DNA of 64,000 bases from Meiothermus sp. (GCF_026004075.1 NZ_BPIK01000001.1:2442594-2506593); one strand, 5' to 3'. Positions 7,999-16,682 are shown, counted from the first letter of the stretch. The notes: generated from the sequence alone by a model not told the origin. A program made the numbers and translations.

Positions 7999-8565
7999 TT
8001 ACTCCTCAGCATCCACATCCGGGGGCAAGATTTCGCTCAGCGCCCTCACCTCCAGCCCCCCCTCCTTCACCATCCGGTCAAACCGCCTGGGGTAGGGGTG
8101 GTACACCCGCACCCCCTCGGCCTCTCCCTGCTTCCTGCGGCTGTACCATCCCATGCGCTTGAGGGTGTTTCTGAGGCTGCGGGTGCTGTACGCCCGCAAG
8201 CTGGCAATCAGCATGAGCCGCTCCCCGTTGCGGCCCATGAAGGCGATCCGCCCCCGGGGGTTTCGCCCCACGAAGCGCCAGCCCTCCCGCTCGGCAATCC
8301 GAATCGCCCGCCGCAAGAGCACCGCATCCGCCACCGCCGTGGCCCTGGGGCGGTAGAAGCGGGTCATGGAGAGCACTTCGACCCGCCCCCTGGGGCCCAC
8401 CACCACCGCCCGGCCAATGACCGTAGGGACTATCACCAGATACTTCCGCTTGACCAGATCGTAGAAGGTGGCGCGAGGTATTCGCTCAAGCACCTCCTCC
8501 ACCAGCATCGGCCCTCGTAGGTGGAGACTACAGATGAACCGCCGGTGCTTCTCGGCCAGACTCAT
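7999..8565 (-). CDS. probable winged-helix DNA-binding protein of the ICE
   Basis: 188 residues from ATG 8565, which overlaps the upstream stop as ATGA. The N-terminus (MSLAEKHRRFICSLHLRG, then VLERIPRATFYDLVKRKYL) reads as a helix-turn-helix of winged type; the middle and C-terminus are basic, with a conserved RNTLKRMGWYSRRKQGE segment. Such layouts occur among accessory DNA-processing and regulatory proteins of conjugative elements, but I cannot name a family with confidence. A truncated second copy lies at 5464-5719. It is translationally coupled to the virB9-like gene. Confidence 0.55.
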   Translation of the reverse strand: MSLAEKHRRFICSLHLRGPMLVEEVLERIPRATFYDLVKRKYLVIVPTVIGRAVVVGPRGRVEVLSMTRFYRPRATAVADAVLLRRAIRIAEREGWRFVGRNPRGRIAFMGRNGERLMLIASLRAYSTRSLRNTLKRMGWYSRRKQGEAEGVRVYHPYPRRFDRMVKEGGLEVRALSEILPPDVDAEE

Positions 8566-9380
8566 CGCCCCTCGAGCTCGATCCGCGTACCCGCCATCAC
8601 CGAGCGCTTGAGGGCGAATTGCCGCCCGCTGCCGATCTCCACCAACCCCCACTCCAGCCCGATCTCCCCGGCCCGGGCCCCCTCCAGCGTGATGAGGCCC
8701 GAAAGGGCCTCACCGGGGTTGACCAGGGTCTTCAGAGGCTCTCGCTTGAGGCTGTAGGAGAGCCGGTTGCCGCCCTGGGTGATCACCAGCCTTCCGGGGT
8801 CCGCCGCCAGCGTGCGGTTTCCCCGGTTCTCCAGGGTGAAGAAGATCGTCACCGTGCCCTTCCCATCCGAGGGCACCTGGGCGGTGGTGGTAAACCGCAC
8901 CGCCTCCGGGTTCAGAGGTGCGCTCTGCGGCGGCTGTGCGGCCTGCGGGGCCGGGCTGCTCGGGGCCGGGCTCGCCGGTGGGACGTAGGCGCTCGCCGGT
9001 GCGCTCACGCTGCTGCGCCGGGAAAGCTCGATCACATAGCGCCGGGGCCCCACCCCCGGCCCGATCTTGAGGGTGAAAAGCAGGGTGCGCCCGGCCACCT
9101 CCACCACCAGGTCGGTCTGCCCGGCCTTCTGGGTGGCCGAAACCAGGATGCGCGGCCCGGCGCTCTCCACCCGCAGAAGCTCGCCCTTGGCCGAGGCCAG
9201 GGTGCTCACCGTGTCCCAGAAGTCCAGCACCGTGGTAAAGCCGGGGCTGACCTCGATCACCCCCGGAACCCGCGTGAGGTCATCGGCGTAGTAGGTCTTG
9301 AGCACCGACTGGCCCATCGCCAGCGGCGTGAGCAGCATGAACACCAGGGCCAGTTGTTTGCAATAACTTATTACCTTCAT
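8562..9380 (-). CDS. exported VirB9/TrbG-like protein
   Basis: 272 residues from ATG 9380. Residues 1-23 form a signal peptide (MKVISYCKQLALVFMLLTPLAMGQ). The mature N-terminal domain (to about 115) is beta-rich, a Pro/Ala/Ser linker follows (about 125-155), and a second beta-sandwich-like domain ends the protein. VirB9/TrbG proteins share this exported two-domain plan and form the outer ring of the secretion channel with VirB10. No signature motif is clear, so a generic secreted domain protein remains possible. A TATAAT box 6 nt before the ATG gives a leaderless transcript. Confidence 0.5.
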   Translation of the reverse strand: MKVISYCKQLALVFMLLTPLAMGQSVLKTYYADDLTRVPGVIEVSPGFTTVLDFWDTVSTLASAKGELLRVESAGPRILVSATQKAGQTDLVVEVAGRTLLFTLKIGPGVGPRRYVIELSRRSSVSAPASAYVPPASPAPSSPAPQAAQPPQSAPLNPEAVRFTTTAQVPSDGKGTVTIFFTLENRGNRTLAADPGRLVITQGGNRLSYSLKREPLKTLVNPGEALSGLITLEGARAGEIGLEWGLVEIGSGRQFALKRSVMAGTRIELEGR

Positions 9381-9386
9381 ACAGGC

Positions 9387-9392
9387 ATTATA
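9387..9392 (-). promoter_or_regulatory. -10 box of a leaderless promoter for the virB9-like gene
   Basis: TATAAT on the minus strand lies 6 nt before the ATG at 9380, typical of leaderless promoters in Thermales. No convincing -35 box is visible. Confidence 0.6.
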
Positions 9393-9502
9393 TGACAACA
9401 TCCTGTTACCGAGAATGCCAACACACTCTGTCACCAAAAAATGAACCGCCCGGCCTCCCGGGGCGGCCTCAGCTTGTTGCGACGTTATCTTAGGATCGCC
9501 CG

Positions 9503-9751
9503 CTAGAACGGCAGGCCATCCTCCGCTTCCCCAACGAACTCCTGGTGGGCCTCATCCGCTGCCCGATCCGCCGCCCAGAAAGCCTCGTCAAAGCTGGCGT
9601 AGCTTCCGATCACCGTTTCCCTGCCGTCCTCAGCGCGGTGCACCGCCTGGAAGGTGTGAATATTCGGCTGGCGCACAAACCATTCACCCAGGCCCCGATA
9701 CGACCGGAACACCTCACGCTCGCCAATCATCCCGTTCAGCTTCAAGATCAA
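9503..9751 (-). CDS. small acidic hypothetical protein
   Basis: 82 residues. TTG at 9751 is chosen because AAGGAGGTGG lies 5-10 nt upstream; the in-frame ATG at 9730 has no comparable site. The protein is aromatic and acidic toward the C-terminus (AADEAHQEFVGEAEDGLPF) and has no known domain. It overlaps the preceding gene by 38 nt and is last in a leftward four-gene chain that begins beside the iteron array. Confidence 0.45.
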   Translation of the reverse strand: MILKLNGMIGEREVFRSYRGLGEWFVRQPNIHTFQAVHRAEDGRETVIGSYASFDEAFWAADRAADEAHQEFVGEAEDGLPF

Positions 9752-10070
9752 GCCCGTCCACCTCCTTATCGCTCACCCCACGCGGTCGGCCCAGCCGCCA
9801 CACATAGTAGACCCTGGAACCTTCTTGTATTTTCTCGAACTGCACCCGGCTCTTCAACAGCCGCTCCTCGAACCTGCCCTCGGCCACAAGCTCGTAGAGG
9901 GTACGAAAGCCCTCCCGCTCCCGCACCCGCACCTCCCGCCACACCTCCCCCCCGGCCTCCACGGGCCTCGAGAGGAAAAGCTCGGCATCGTGGCAAGCCC
10001 TTACCACGATAGCCCCTGGCGGCATCCTGAGCGAGAGCGCCACGATTTTAGCCCGAGGACGGATCAGCAT
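9714..10070 (-). CDS. hypothetical protein
   Basis: 118 residues from ATG 10070 with GAGGAATGCT upstream. The protein is rich in Arg and Glu (REVRVREREGFRTLYELVAEGRFEERLL) and predicted mixed alpha/beta. It overlaps its upstream neighbour by 23 nt and its downstream neighbour by 38 nt, so the three are almost certainly one transcript. No family recognised. Confidence 0.5.
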   Translation of the reverse strand: MLIRPRAKIVALSLRMPPGAIVVRACHDAELFLSRPVEAGGEVWREVRVREREGFRTLYELVAEGRFEERLLKSRVQFEKIQEGSRVYYVWRLGRPRGVSDKEVDGLDLEAERDDWRA

Positions 10071-10404
10071 AGCATTCCTCGGAAAGGGAAACCCCCGGCC
10101 CCTTTGGGAATACCCGCACCACCCGCTCCAACCGGTCAGGCCAGACCCCCAGGATTTCCACCACCCGGGCCTGGGGCCAGCCCGCCTCGAAGCGCTCGAG
10201 CAACTCCCGCAACCAACCCTCCAGGCTGCACTGCGGCATCCCCGGAAACCGGGCGTGGGCCTCCAGGTCGGCCTCCTCCGGCACCAGCAGCGCCCAGTAG
10301 ACCACCTCCCCGTCCACCAACCACCGCAGCCTGCGACACCCCAGCCCCTTTAGCTTCGCCGTTACCTCCGGCACCATCCGTAGCAGCACCCCCCAAGGAC
10401 TCAT
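10048..10404 (-). CDS. hypothetical protein
   Basis: 118 residues from ATG 10404, behind GGAGGGTGCG. The protein has a basic N-terminal helix region and an acidic helical middle (LEGWLRELLERFEAGWPQARVVEIL). It is the first gene downstream of the helicase and starts only 20 nt from the first iteron, so its expression may be affected by initiator binding; that is inference. No family recognised. Confidence 0.5.
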   Translation of the reverse strand: MSPWGVLLRMVPEVTAKLKGLGCRRLRWLVDGEVVYWALLVPEEADLEAHARFPGMPQCSLEGWLRELLERFEAGWPQARVVEILGVWPDRLERVVRVFPKGPGVSLSEECYADPSSG

Positions 10405-10423
10405 CGCACCCTCCGTTCAGAAC

Positions 10424-10855
10424 TCCCAACACTCCCAACACCTCTTCCCGCCGAACCGCCCTTTCCACTTCCTGAACAGCATTTTCCCACCATCTGCCGA
10501 TGTAGGGCCAGTCCTCCCCCCACCTCCCACTTCATCAGCCTTTTTTCCCATGCTGGACGTGATTCCGGTGCGTTGGGAGAAAATCGCCGTTTTTGCCTCT
10601 GCAAGCGGCCCCTTTTCCCAACGCTTTTTCGTCGTCCAGCACGCAAATCCATCAACCTGTTGGGACTGTTGGGACTCCTGGCGATAGGACACCCCACTAG
10701 AGTTCCACCTCATACGCCCCCACCTCCCCCTCGCCGTTGGGACAAACTGAACTCCCAACAGCCGGTTTTCTCCCAACGTCTTTTGTGTCGTCCAGGACAG
10801 TATTTTGCCCCATGTTGGGACTGTTGGGAGTTTTGGCGAGGACACCCCCTGGAAT
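10424..10855. repeat. iteron array GTTGGGA/TCCCAAC, candidate ICE replication origin
   Basis: Eleven exact copies of GTTGGGA or its complement lie at 10424, 10433, 10572, 10616, 10659, 10668, 10736, 10753, 10771, 10814 and 10823. Several occur as direct pairs exactly 9 bp apart. Two imperfect repeats of about 120 bp, 164 bp apart (10571-10694 and 10735-10855), each contain inverted and paired copies. Three copies of CGTCCAGNAYR-type sequence lie at 10549-10559, 10633-10643 and 10789-10799. The array covers the 290-nt gap downstream of the helicase gene plus its last ~160 coding bases. Confidence 0.6.
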
Positions 10856-12640
10856 TTGCACCACGTCACGGGTCGTGCCCTGAATCCGCACCCCCACCCC
10901 GTAGCGCACCCGCCCACCCCGCTGTTGCGAGCGGATCACCCCCCGCTCGCCCAACCGCTTCCACAGGGTGCGGGGGGTAGGAAGCGGCTCCCCGCTCTCC
11001 ACCGCCAGACGGTTCAGCGCGGCGTAGGCGGCGGTGGGTTCCAGGTATATGCCCTGGGCATCCACCCAGCCCACCAGCGGCCCCTGGGGCACCCACCCGT
11101 CCGCCCGGGCCTGCCAGCCCCACCGCTCGGGTTCGGCAGGGGGGGTCTGGGCGTCATGGCGGTTGCCCAGGTGGGCCCGCCCGCTGCTCAGGAGCCCCAG
11201 CACCAGCGGGATGAAGCGCTCCACCGGGTTCATGTCGCTCTGGTAGCCCTGCTGCGCCTCCCCCACCTCATGCAGGACGGCCTCCACCTCCCGCGTGAAC
11301 CGCTCCGCCTCCGCCGGGGAGATGACGCCCACCTCGAGCCAGTAAGCCCGCACGATCTCCCACACTGCCTGAAGCCGGGCCAGGGCGTCGGTGGTGCGTC
11401 CGTGGGCGGCTGGATAGCATGAGCGCAGCTCGCCGGTGCGAAGCCGCACCTGCTGCCGCACCCCCTCCAGCCGCCCGGCCAGCCAGCGCACCCAGGCGGC
11501 CAGGGCCAGGGGAAACCCCGCCGCCTGGTTTTGCAGCCGGGTGAGCGCCTCCAGGTTCACCTCGCCCGGGGTTAGCTCGAGGATCAGGCACCGCGCCCGC
11601 ACGCTGTGGCCGGGGGGCAGATCCTCGCCGGTGACCAGCAGGCTGCCCCGGGGGGCCCGGTCGGGCTGCATCCGTCCGTCCGAGCGCATCCGCGCCCGCC
11701 CCGTGGCGTTGCCCTGGTTGCGCAGAATCCGGGCGGCCTTACCCTGGAGCTCCTTCTGCTTGCCCTCATGTCCGGTGGGGGCGTAGTCGTCAATCAGCAG
11801 CAGGGCATCCTTGGCCGCGAAGGCCAGGGCCTCCAGGGCGTTCGCCGTGCCCTCCCAGTTCGTCGGCGGGTGCGGGGCAGTGTGCCCCCACAACGCCTGC
11901 ACCAGCAGGGCCAGGCTGGTCTTGCGGGCCCCGGTCAGCCCGGCAACGTACAGGCTGCCCAGCGGGTGGTTGATGGGTGCTCCCAGGGCATAGAGCAAAA
12001 GGGGCCAGGTGACCCGCCGGGGGCCTGCCTCCAGCATTGCCAGCAGCCGCCGGTGCGCCTCCGGTTCGGCCTCGCCGGTGGGCGGTTGGGGCAGGGCGAA
12101 GCCGCTCAGTTCGGGGGGGAGATCCACCTCGAGGCCCTCCACGCTGCCCTCCGGCCCGATGCCGCCCCCGGCGTGCAGGTACACCCAATCCCCGCCCTGC
12201 CGAACCCAGCCGGTGTGGGCGTAGACCGTGGCCTGCTCAGGGGTGCTCAGGTGTTGGATGGCGGCGCGAAGATGGTCTTTGACCCCATGTCCCGGCGTCA
12301 CGATGGCCCGGGCCCCCCACTCCCGCACCGGCCAGTGCATCGCAGCAAACTCGCTCGAGCGCACCCGGGCGGACGGAAGGGGGCCGGCTGCGGTGGAGCC
12401 CTCGAGCTCGAACAGCAGCTCGTCCTGCACCCCATCCGTGTAGCGCACCTCCCGCCGGATGCGACAGGCAAAGTTGCAAAGCGGCACGTAGACAACAGTC
12501 CGATGCTCACCCCGCCCTTCCAGCCGGGCCATCTCAATGCGCCCTTGCTGGATGCGGTAGCGGGGATGGCCGGGCAGAACCTCCTCAAGCTCTACCGGGC
12601 TTATAAAGTCTTGATGTACGGGTGGTATACTCTTGACCAT
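10697..12640 (-). CDS. DUF927-like replicative helicase/ATPase of the ICE
   Basis: 647 residues from ATG 12640, with AAAGGAG upstream. The central region resembles DUF927-type P-loop ATPases that accompany primases on mobile elements: a variant P-loop GLTGARKTSLA (about residue 270), then NWEGTANALEALAF, and a Walker B-like ALLLIDDY. The C-terminal part (about 560-620: TLWKRLGERGVIRSQQ) looks like a winged helix. It follows a TOPRIM primase on the same strand. Iterons lie inside its last ~160 nt and just beyond, suggesting the C-terminal domain binds them. The last ~40 residues, encoded by repeats, are probably disordered. Confidence 0.65.
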   Translation of the reverse strand: MVKSIPPVHQDFISPVELEEVLPGHPRYRIQQGRIEMARLEGRGEHRTVVYVPLCNFACRIRREVRYTDGVQDELLFELEGSTAAGPLPSARVRSSEFAAMHWPVREWGARAIVTPGHGVKDHLRAAIQHLSTPEQATVYAHTGWVRQGGDWVYLHAGGGIGPEGSVEGLEVDLPPELSGFALPQPPTGEAEPEAHRRLLAMLEAGPRRVTWPLLLYALGAPINHPLGSLYVAGLTGARKTSLALLVQALWGHTAPHPPTNWEGTANALEALAFAAKDALLLIDDYAPTGHEGKQKELQGKAARILRNQGNATGRARMRSDGRMQPDRAPRGSLLVTGEDLPPGHSVRARCLILELTPGEVNLEALTRLQNQAAGFPLALAAWVRWLAGRLEGVRQQVRLRTGELRSCYPAAHGRTTDALARLQAVWEIVRAYWLEVGVISPAEAERFTREVEAVLHEVGEAQQGYQSDMNPVERFIPLVLGLLSSGRAHLGNRHDAQTPPAEPERWGWQARADGWVPQGPLVGWVDAQGIYLEPTAAYAALNRLAVESGEPLPTPRTLWKRLGERGVIRSQQRGGRVRYGVGVRIQGTTRDVVQIPGGVLAKTPNSPNMGQNTVLDDTKDVGRKPAVGSSVCPNGEGEVGAYEVEL

Positions 12641-12684
12641 ACAGAACTCCTTTGCATCCCACCTGGCGGGGTGGGGTGTATTTT

Positions 12685-13623
12685 TTATTCCTGCAACAGT
12701 TGCCCGGCCAAACCCTGCTGCCCCCACCGGGCGGCGTATTCACAGGCGTCGAGTCCGCCCTCCAGGGGTTCCAGGACAAACATCGCAACCTTCACGGCCT
12801 CCCCTTCCTCCTTCCAGCGCCCTATCGCCCTGCGCCCGCCAGGGTCTCCGTCGGCATAGAGGTAGACCCGGCGGCCTGTCAGGCCCTCCCAGGGCACCCG
12901 GCCCTCCACGCCGGGAATGCCCAGCAGGTCGGCCCGACCCTCCAGGGCAAACCAACTGGTGATGGCGTTGAGCTCCCCCTCCATCACGATCACGGGTCGG
13001 CCTGCATCCTGCCCGAAACCGGGGGAGTACCAGGCGGGCGCCCCTCGCTCGGGGGTCAGGTAGCGGTAGCGGAAACCCTCCCTGGGCTCGCGCAGCCTGG
13101 CCTTGATGGCCTGCACCTCCCCGGTGGGCCCCAGGATGGGGATCACCAGGTCGCCCTGACGGCTCTTGCCCAACCCCACCTGTCGGGCCTGCTCGAGGGT
13201 GATGCCCCGTCCGCGTATGGCCTCCTCGTCGAGGCGCTGCTGGGCCGCCTCGAGGGCCCTCTTCTCCGCCGGGGTAAGGCCCCGAACGGGGCGCAGGCTT
13301 GCGCGGTGTTTGATGCTGGCCTCATGGGCCACAGTCTCACCGCTACCTGCCCGGTTCTTGAGCAACTCCGCTGCTGCATCCTTGCTCATCCCCGCCTTGA
13401 GAAGCAGGTGAAAGGCGTTTCCGCTCTCCCCGCTGCCATGGTCCTTCCAGAACCACATCCCCCGTGCCTGGAATAGCGAAAGCGAGGGGTGCGTGTCGCC
13501 TCGCCACACCGCCCGGCATACCCCGGCTCGCCCCGGCCTGGCCCCCGACTCCGGCCAGAGTTCGCACACCAGTGCAGGCAGGTCAACCCTCTCGATGGAG
13601 CGCGTCAGGGCGTCCTTCGTCAT
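12685..13623 (-). CDS. TOPRIM-containing DNA primase of the ICE
   Basis: 312 residues from ATG 13623 (an upstream start at 13644 is possible). The N-terminal ~90 residues resemble a degenerate primase zinc-binding region (WRGDTHPSLSLF, then WFWKDHGSGESGNAFHLLLK). A TOPRIM fold is indicated by VIVMEGELNAITSW (about residue 230) and VYLYADGDPGG (about residue 270), supplying the Glu and Asp-x-Asp metal ligands. Expected to prime replication of the excised element together with the downstream helicase. Overlaps the preceding gene by 41 nt, so they are probably co-transcribed. Confidence 0.75.
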   Translation of the reverse strand: MTKDALTRSIERVDLPALVCELWPESGARPGRAGVCRAVWRGDTHPSLSLFQARGMWFWKDHGSGESGNAFHLLLKAGMSKDAAAELLKNRAGSGETVAHEASIKHRASLRPVRGLTPAEKRALEAAQQRLDEEAIRGRGITLEQARQVGLGKSRQGDLVIPILGPTGEVQAIKARLREPREGFRYRYLTPERGAPAWYSPGFGQDAGRPVIVMEGELNAITSWFALEGRADLLGIPGVEGRVPWEGLTGRRVYLYADGDPGGRRAIGRWKEEGEAVKVAMFVLEPLEGGLDACEYAARWGQQGLAGQLLQE

Positions 13624-14005
13624 CGGTGTCTTCCTCCAGCTCATGGCAGAGCACCTCCAGGCTCTCCCCGCGCCAGACCTTGACCTCGAGCCAGGCCAGC
13701 CCCCTACCCGCCACCACCAGCCGCCACCCGGCTGCCTCCATGCCGGTAGCCCGCGAGGCGGAACGGGTCCTGCCAGCCATCTCCAGCACGTCCTGGAGCC
13801 GGTCGGGCAGCAGGGACAGGGGGTGCAGTAACGCTCCCACCCCCTCCAGGTCGAAGGCGATCTCAGGTTGGGGCCTCTCCTGCGGCAGCAGACTCAGTAT
13901 CTCCTGGGCAGAGCACAGCAACTCTCCAATCGCGCCCACGGGGAGGCTCAGCACCAGGCTCTTGTGGCGGGGTGTCAGCAAGAACAGGTCTCTCTCCATT
14001 TGCAT
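13583..14005 (-). CDS. hypothetical protein upstream of the primase
   Basis: 140 residues from ATG 14005 (ATG 13999 also fits). It begins MQMERDLFLLTPRHKSLVL and is predicted alpha/beta, with an acidic C-terminal tail overlapping the primase start. No domain recognised. Position between the XRE regulator and the primase makes it part of the replication module's transcript. Confidence 0.5.
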   Translation of the reverse strand: MQMERDLFLLTPRHKSLVLSLPVGAIGELLCSAQEILSLLPQERPQPEIAFDLEGVGALLHPLSLLPDRLQDVLEMAGRTRSASRATGMEAAGWRLVVAGRGLAWLEVKVWRGESLEVLCHELEEDTDDEGRPDALHREG

Positions 14006-14113
14006 AGTGTTCTGGTGCGCCCTGTGCACCCTGGTTATCTCCTGACGCTAGCACAATTTCCAGGGCTCGCCGGACAAATGATGAGAAATCGTCACTTTCG
14101 CTGTAGTGACGCA

Positions 14114-14368
14114 CTAAGCGGATGCGTCGTCGCTGGGCTGGCATTCGAACTCCTCCGCGATCCGTATCAGCAGGCGTTCCTCGCTCACACCCAGCCGCAG
14201 TGCCAGCACCCTGGCCAGCTTGCGGCTGCACACCAGCGAGGGCCGTCGCACCTCGCCCCGCTCGTACTTCGTCAGCAGCGAAACGGTGATCCCTGCTTCC
14301 ACCGCCAGCGCCTCCTGGCTGAGGCCTGCCTGCTTCCTCAACCGGCGAATGATGTTGGGGCGCTCCAT
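14114..14368 (-). CDS. XRE-family (Cro-like) transcriptional regulator
   Basis: 84 residues. A lambda-type helix-turn-helix is clear: LRKQAGLSQEALAVEAGIT, then SLLTKYERGEVRRPS (residues 9-45). The rest is a short helical extension. It is divergent from a larger XRE regulator across a 62-nt A/T-rich spacer with palindromic operators, the classic Cro/CI arrangement. It is transcribed toward the replication genes, which it probably controls. A minus-strand TATAAT (14393-14398) lies between the operators. Confidence 0.75.
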   Translation of the reverse strand: MERPNIIRRLRKQAGLSQEALAVEAGITVSLLTKYERGEVRRPSLVCSRKLARVLALRLGVSEERLLIRIAEEFECQPSDDASA

Positions 14369-14430
14369 AGCTTTGATAGTAATATATTACCTATTATAAG
14401 ACAATATATTACATGCAATAAAATACTCCC
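14369..14430. promoter_or_regulatory. divergent regulator promoters with paired AT-rich operators
   Basis: GTAATATATTAC (14379-14390) is a perfect 12-bp palindrome; ACAATATATTAC (14401-14412) matches it at 10 of 12 positions, centre to centre 22 bp (two helical turns). Between them is a minus-strand TATAAT (14393-14398) for the small XRE gene. On the plus strand TAAAAT (14419-14424) lies 6 nt before the ATG at 14431. The layout suggests both regulators act here. Confidence 0.6.
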
Positions 14431-15147
14431 ATGCCTAAGAAAAGCTTCCGTACTGCCTCCCTTACCCCTGAGAACGTCACACCTGACTGGGGACGACTAT
14501 TGCAGTCCAGGCGAGAAAAGCTGGGCCTCTCTCGTGAGGCGTTGGCCCTGGCTGCTGGTGTATCTCCTTCCCTGATCGCCAAACTCGAGCAGGGCAATCA
14601 CGACCTCAGGGACGTGAGCGTGGGCCGTTTGCACGCGTTGTTGCGCACGCTTCACCTCCCCTCCATAGACTTTTTGTTGGGGGAGGGCCCGACCGAGGAG
14701 TTCACCCCTTCCGCCCCCGGCATCACCCCGCTGCCCTACTACTCATCGCTGACCCTGGCCTGTGCTGGGGAGGAAGCGTCCACGCGCAGCCATTTCGACA
14801 CCCGATTGCTTCCCACCCGGCCCAGCTACACCAACTTCTTCCTGGCCATACTGGAGCAGGACGTACTTCGATCTGAGGATCTCAGCCTGGTCGAGGGCTC
14901 GGTGCTGGTGGTGGAGCGGAAACCCGCCCGGGAGAGAGGCATCGCCCTGCTCGGTTTCGTCGAGGAAATCCGACGACCCCTGCTGTACCGCCTACCCCCG
15001 GAGCCCCGGCTGGTGCGGCCAGTCAGCGGGATGGGGGCGGTGTACTGGCTCCTGCCGGACGGCTCTCTCCAGCCCCCCTCCGGTAAGAAAGCCGCTATGT
15101 ACCCTGTCCCGGTGGGTGTCATCCACGGGGAGTTCCGTCACGTATGA
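14431..15147 (+). CDS. CI-like repressor: XRE helix-turn-helix plus C-terminal regulatory domain
   Basis: 238 residues. The helix-turn-helix (LLQSRREKLGLSREALALAA, then SLIAKLEQGN) covers about residues 24-62. The C-terminal ~130 residues contain a stretch (LSLVEGSVLVVERKPARERGIAL) reminiscent of the S24/LexA-like fold, but I see no convincing Ser-Lys dyad, so autocleavage is not claimed. The stop overlaps the serine recombinase start as ATGA, so repressor and recombinase are one transcript. Likely the master regulator of ICE excision and transfer. Confidence 0.7.
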   Translation: MPKKSFRTASLTPENVTPDWGRLLQSRREKLGLSREALALAAGVSPSLIAKLEQGNHDLRDVSVGRLHALLRTLHLPSIDFLLGEGPTEEFTPSAPGITPLPYYSSLTLACAGEEASTRSHFDTRLLPTRPSYTNFFLAILEQDVLRSEDLSLVEGSVLVVERKPARERGIALLGFVEEIRRPLLYRLPPEPRLVRPVSGMGAVYWLLPDGSLQPPSGKKAAMYPVPVGVIHGEFRHV

Positions 15148-16682
15148 AGCTTTGCGCTCTCTATACCCGTGTTTCCACCGAGGAGCAGGTCGAGCGCTAC
15201 TCCCTCGAGGCTCAGCAGGAGGTGCTCACGCGCTGGGCCGAAGCTCTGGGGTATGAGGTGGTCAAAACCTACACCGACCCCGGCTACTCAGGAGCCCAGG
15301 AGGATCGGCCTGCCCTGACCCGCCTGCTCGCGGATGCTCAGGAGAAGCGTTTTATGGTGGTGCTGGTCTATCGCCTTGACCGCCTGGCCCGCAAGGTGCG
15401 CCTGGCCTACGACCTCATCGAGCGGCTGGAGCGGTGTGGGGTGGGACTCATGAGCTACTCCGAGCCGAATATCAACACCACCACCCCCATCGGCAAGGCG
15501 GTGCTGGGGATCATGGCCGTCTTCGCTGAGTGGGAGCGCGACACCTTTGCCGAACGCAGCCGCCTGGGCATGCACAAAGCTGCCCGGATGGGAAAGTACC
15601 TCGGTGGCATCGTGCCCTATGGCTACACCGTCGAAGACGGTCGCCTGGCTCCTTTGCCCGAGGAGGCGGCGGTGGTGCAGCAGATGTTTGCCTGGGTGGC
15701 CGAACGGGGCTGGAGCACCGAGCGGGTAGCCCAGGAACTCAATCGACTGGGAATCCCCCCCAAGTACCGTCGAGACGGTCGAGGGGTACGTGGTAAGCGC
15801 ACTGCCGGAGTCTGGCGCGGTGGTGGGGTACTGAGAATCCTCAAGAACCGCACCTATATTGGCGAGTACACCTATGGTAAGCGCACCACCAAACCCCAGC
15901 CAGAGTTGGTGAAGGTGGCAGTGCCTCCCATCGTGGAACCTACCCTTTTCGAAGCTGTACAGGAGCAGCTAACCCGTAACGCTCTCTTCGCTACCCGCAA
16001 CGCGAGGAGCGTGTACCTGCTAAAGGGGCTTATCCGCTGCGGGATGTGCGGGCGCGCTTACGTCGGATCAGCCGACTACTACGCGTGCGTGGGGCGAACC
16101 AACCGTCAGGCGTCTCCCATTCCTGAGATGAGATGTACCGCTCCGCACGTGCGCAGGGCAGACCTGGAAGAGAGGATCTGGCACGACATCCGCTCCTTCC
16201 TGCTCAACCCTGGCGAGGCCTTGCAGGCTTTCATAAATGAGGAGTCCCCGGAAAGCCATGAAGTCTCCCTGCTGGAAAGACGCTTGCAGGCCCTCTTCGA
16301 AGCCCGGGCCCGCCTGCTGGATCTTTATCTGGAGGGAGGGGTGGAAAAGGAAACCTACTACGCCCGCCTCGAAGATCTGGACGCCCGCGTCCGGGAAGTC
16401 CAGGCGAGCGTGGAAACAGCCCGGCAGCGCTCCATCGCCGAGCGCCAGCGCAAGGAAGCCCTCCACTCCCTGGAGAGCCTCTCGGCCCGCCTGCGTGATC
16501 GGATAGACCGCCTTACCCCGGAAGAGAAGCAAGCCGTGGCACGAGAGCTGGTGGAGGGAGTAACCGTGCGGCCCGGAAAGGGAGAGGTCGAGGTTGAGGT
16601 GCGTTACCGGTTCGGGCAGATTGCACCTCACACGGGCAGGGGTTCATGGCCGCAATCAGCAAAAACCGCGCAGGATAGGTGA
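15144..16682 (+). CDS. large serine recombinase (ICE integrase)
   Basis: 512 residues. The N-terminal resolvase domain shows the catalytic serine in YTRVSTEEQ (Ser11) and the Arg-rich active-site segment [14 protein letters not shown] recombinase domain follows (about 165-275), then a zinc-ribbon-like segment RCGMCGRAY...YYAC and a coiled coil (about 365-455), as in phiC31/Tn4451-type integrases. The reading frame continues across the attachment junction at about 16630, so its final 17 or so codons are comM-derived sequence read on the opposite strand. It is translationally coupled to the repressor. Confidence 0.9.
   Translation: MKLCALYTRVSTEEQVERYSLEAQQEVLTRWAEALGYEVVKTYTDPGYSGAQEDRPALTRLLADAQEKRFMVVLVYRLDRLARKVRLAYDLIERLERCGVGLMSYSEPNINTTTPIGKAVLGIMAVFAEWERDTFAERSRLGMHKAARMGKYLGGIVPYGYTVEDGRLAPLPEEAAVVQQMFAWVAERGWSTERVAQELNRLGIPPKYRRDGRGVRGKRTAGVWRGGGVLRILKNRTYIGEYTYGKRTTKPQPELVKVAVPPIVEPTLFEAVQEQLTRNALFATRNARSVYLLKGLIRCGMCGRAYVGSADYYACVGRTNRQASPIPEMRCTAPHVRRADLEERIWHDIRSFLLNPGEALQAFINEESPESHEVSLLERRLQALFEARARLLDLYLEGGVEKETYYARLEDLDARVREVQASVETARQRSIAERQRKEALHSLESLSARLRDRIDRLTPEEKQAVARELVEGVTVRPGKGEVEVEVRYRFGQIAPHTGRGSWPQSAKTAQDR
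16620..16640. other. attachment junction of the ICE in comM
   Basis: On the minus strand comM-type coding sequence is intact through the codons for Asn-Pro-Cys-Pro-Cys (ending at 16630). It then turns into unrelated sequence where ComM proteins normally have Gly-Tyr. The serine recombinase gene ends here. The exact crossover dinucleotide cannot be placed without the other junction. Confidence 0.75.

Noticed and set aside
10404..10697. Possible small genes in the gap downstream of the ICE helicase
   Set aside because: Open frames here are repeat-derived and lack ribosome-binding sites; the iteron repeats explain the sequence.
11606..12859. Rightward 417-codon frame across the ICE helicase
   Set aside because: Antisense to a gene with recognisable P-loop motifs, with no domain and no ribosome-binding site.
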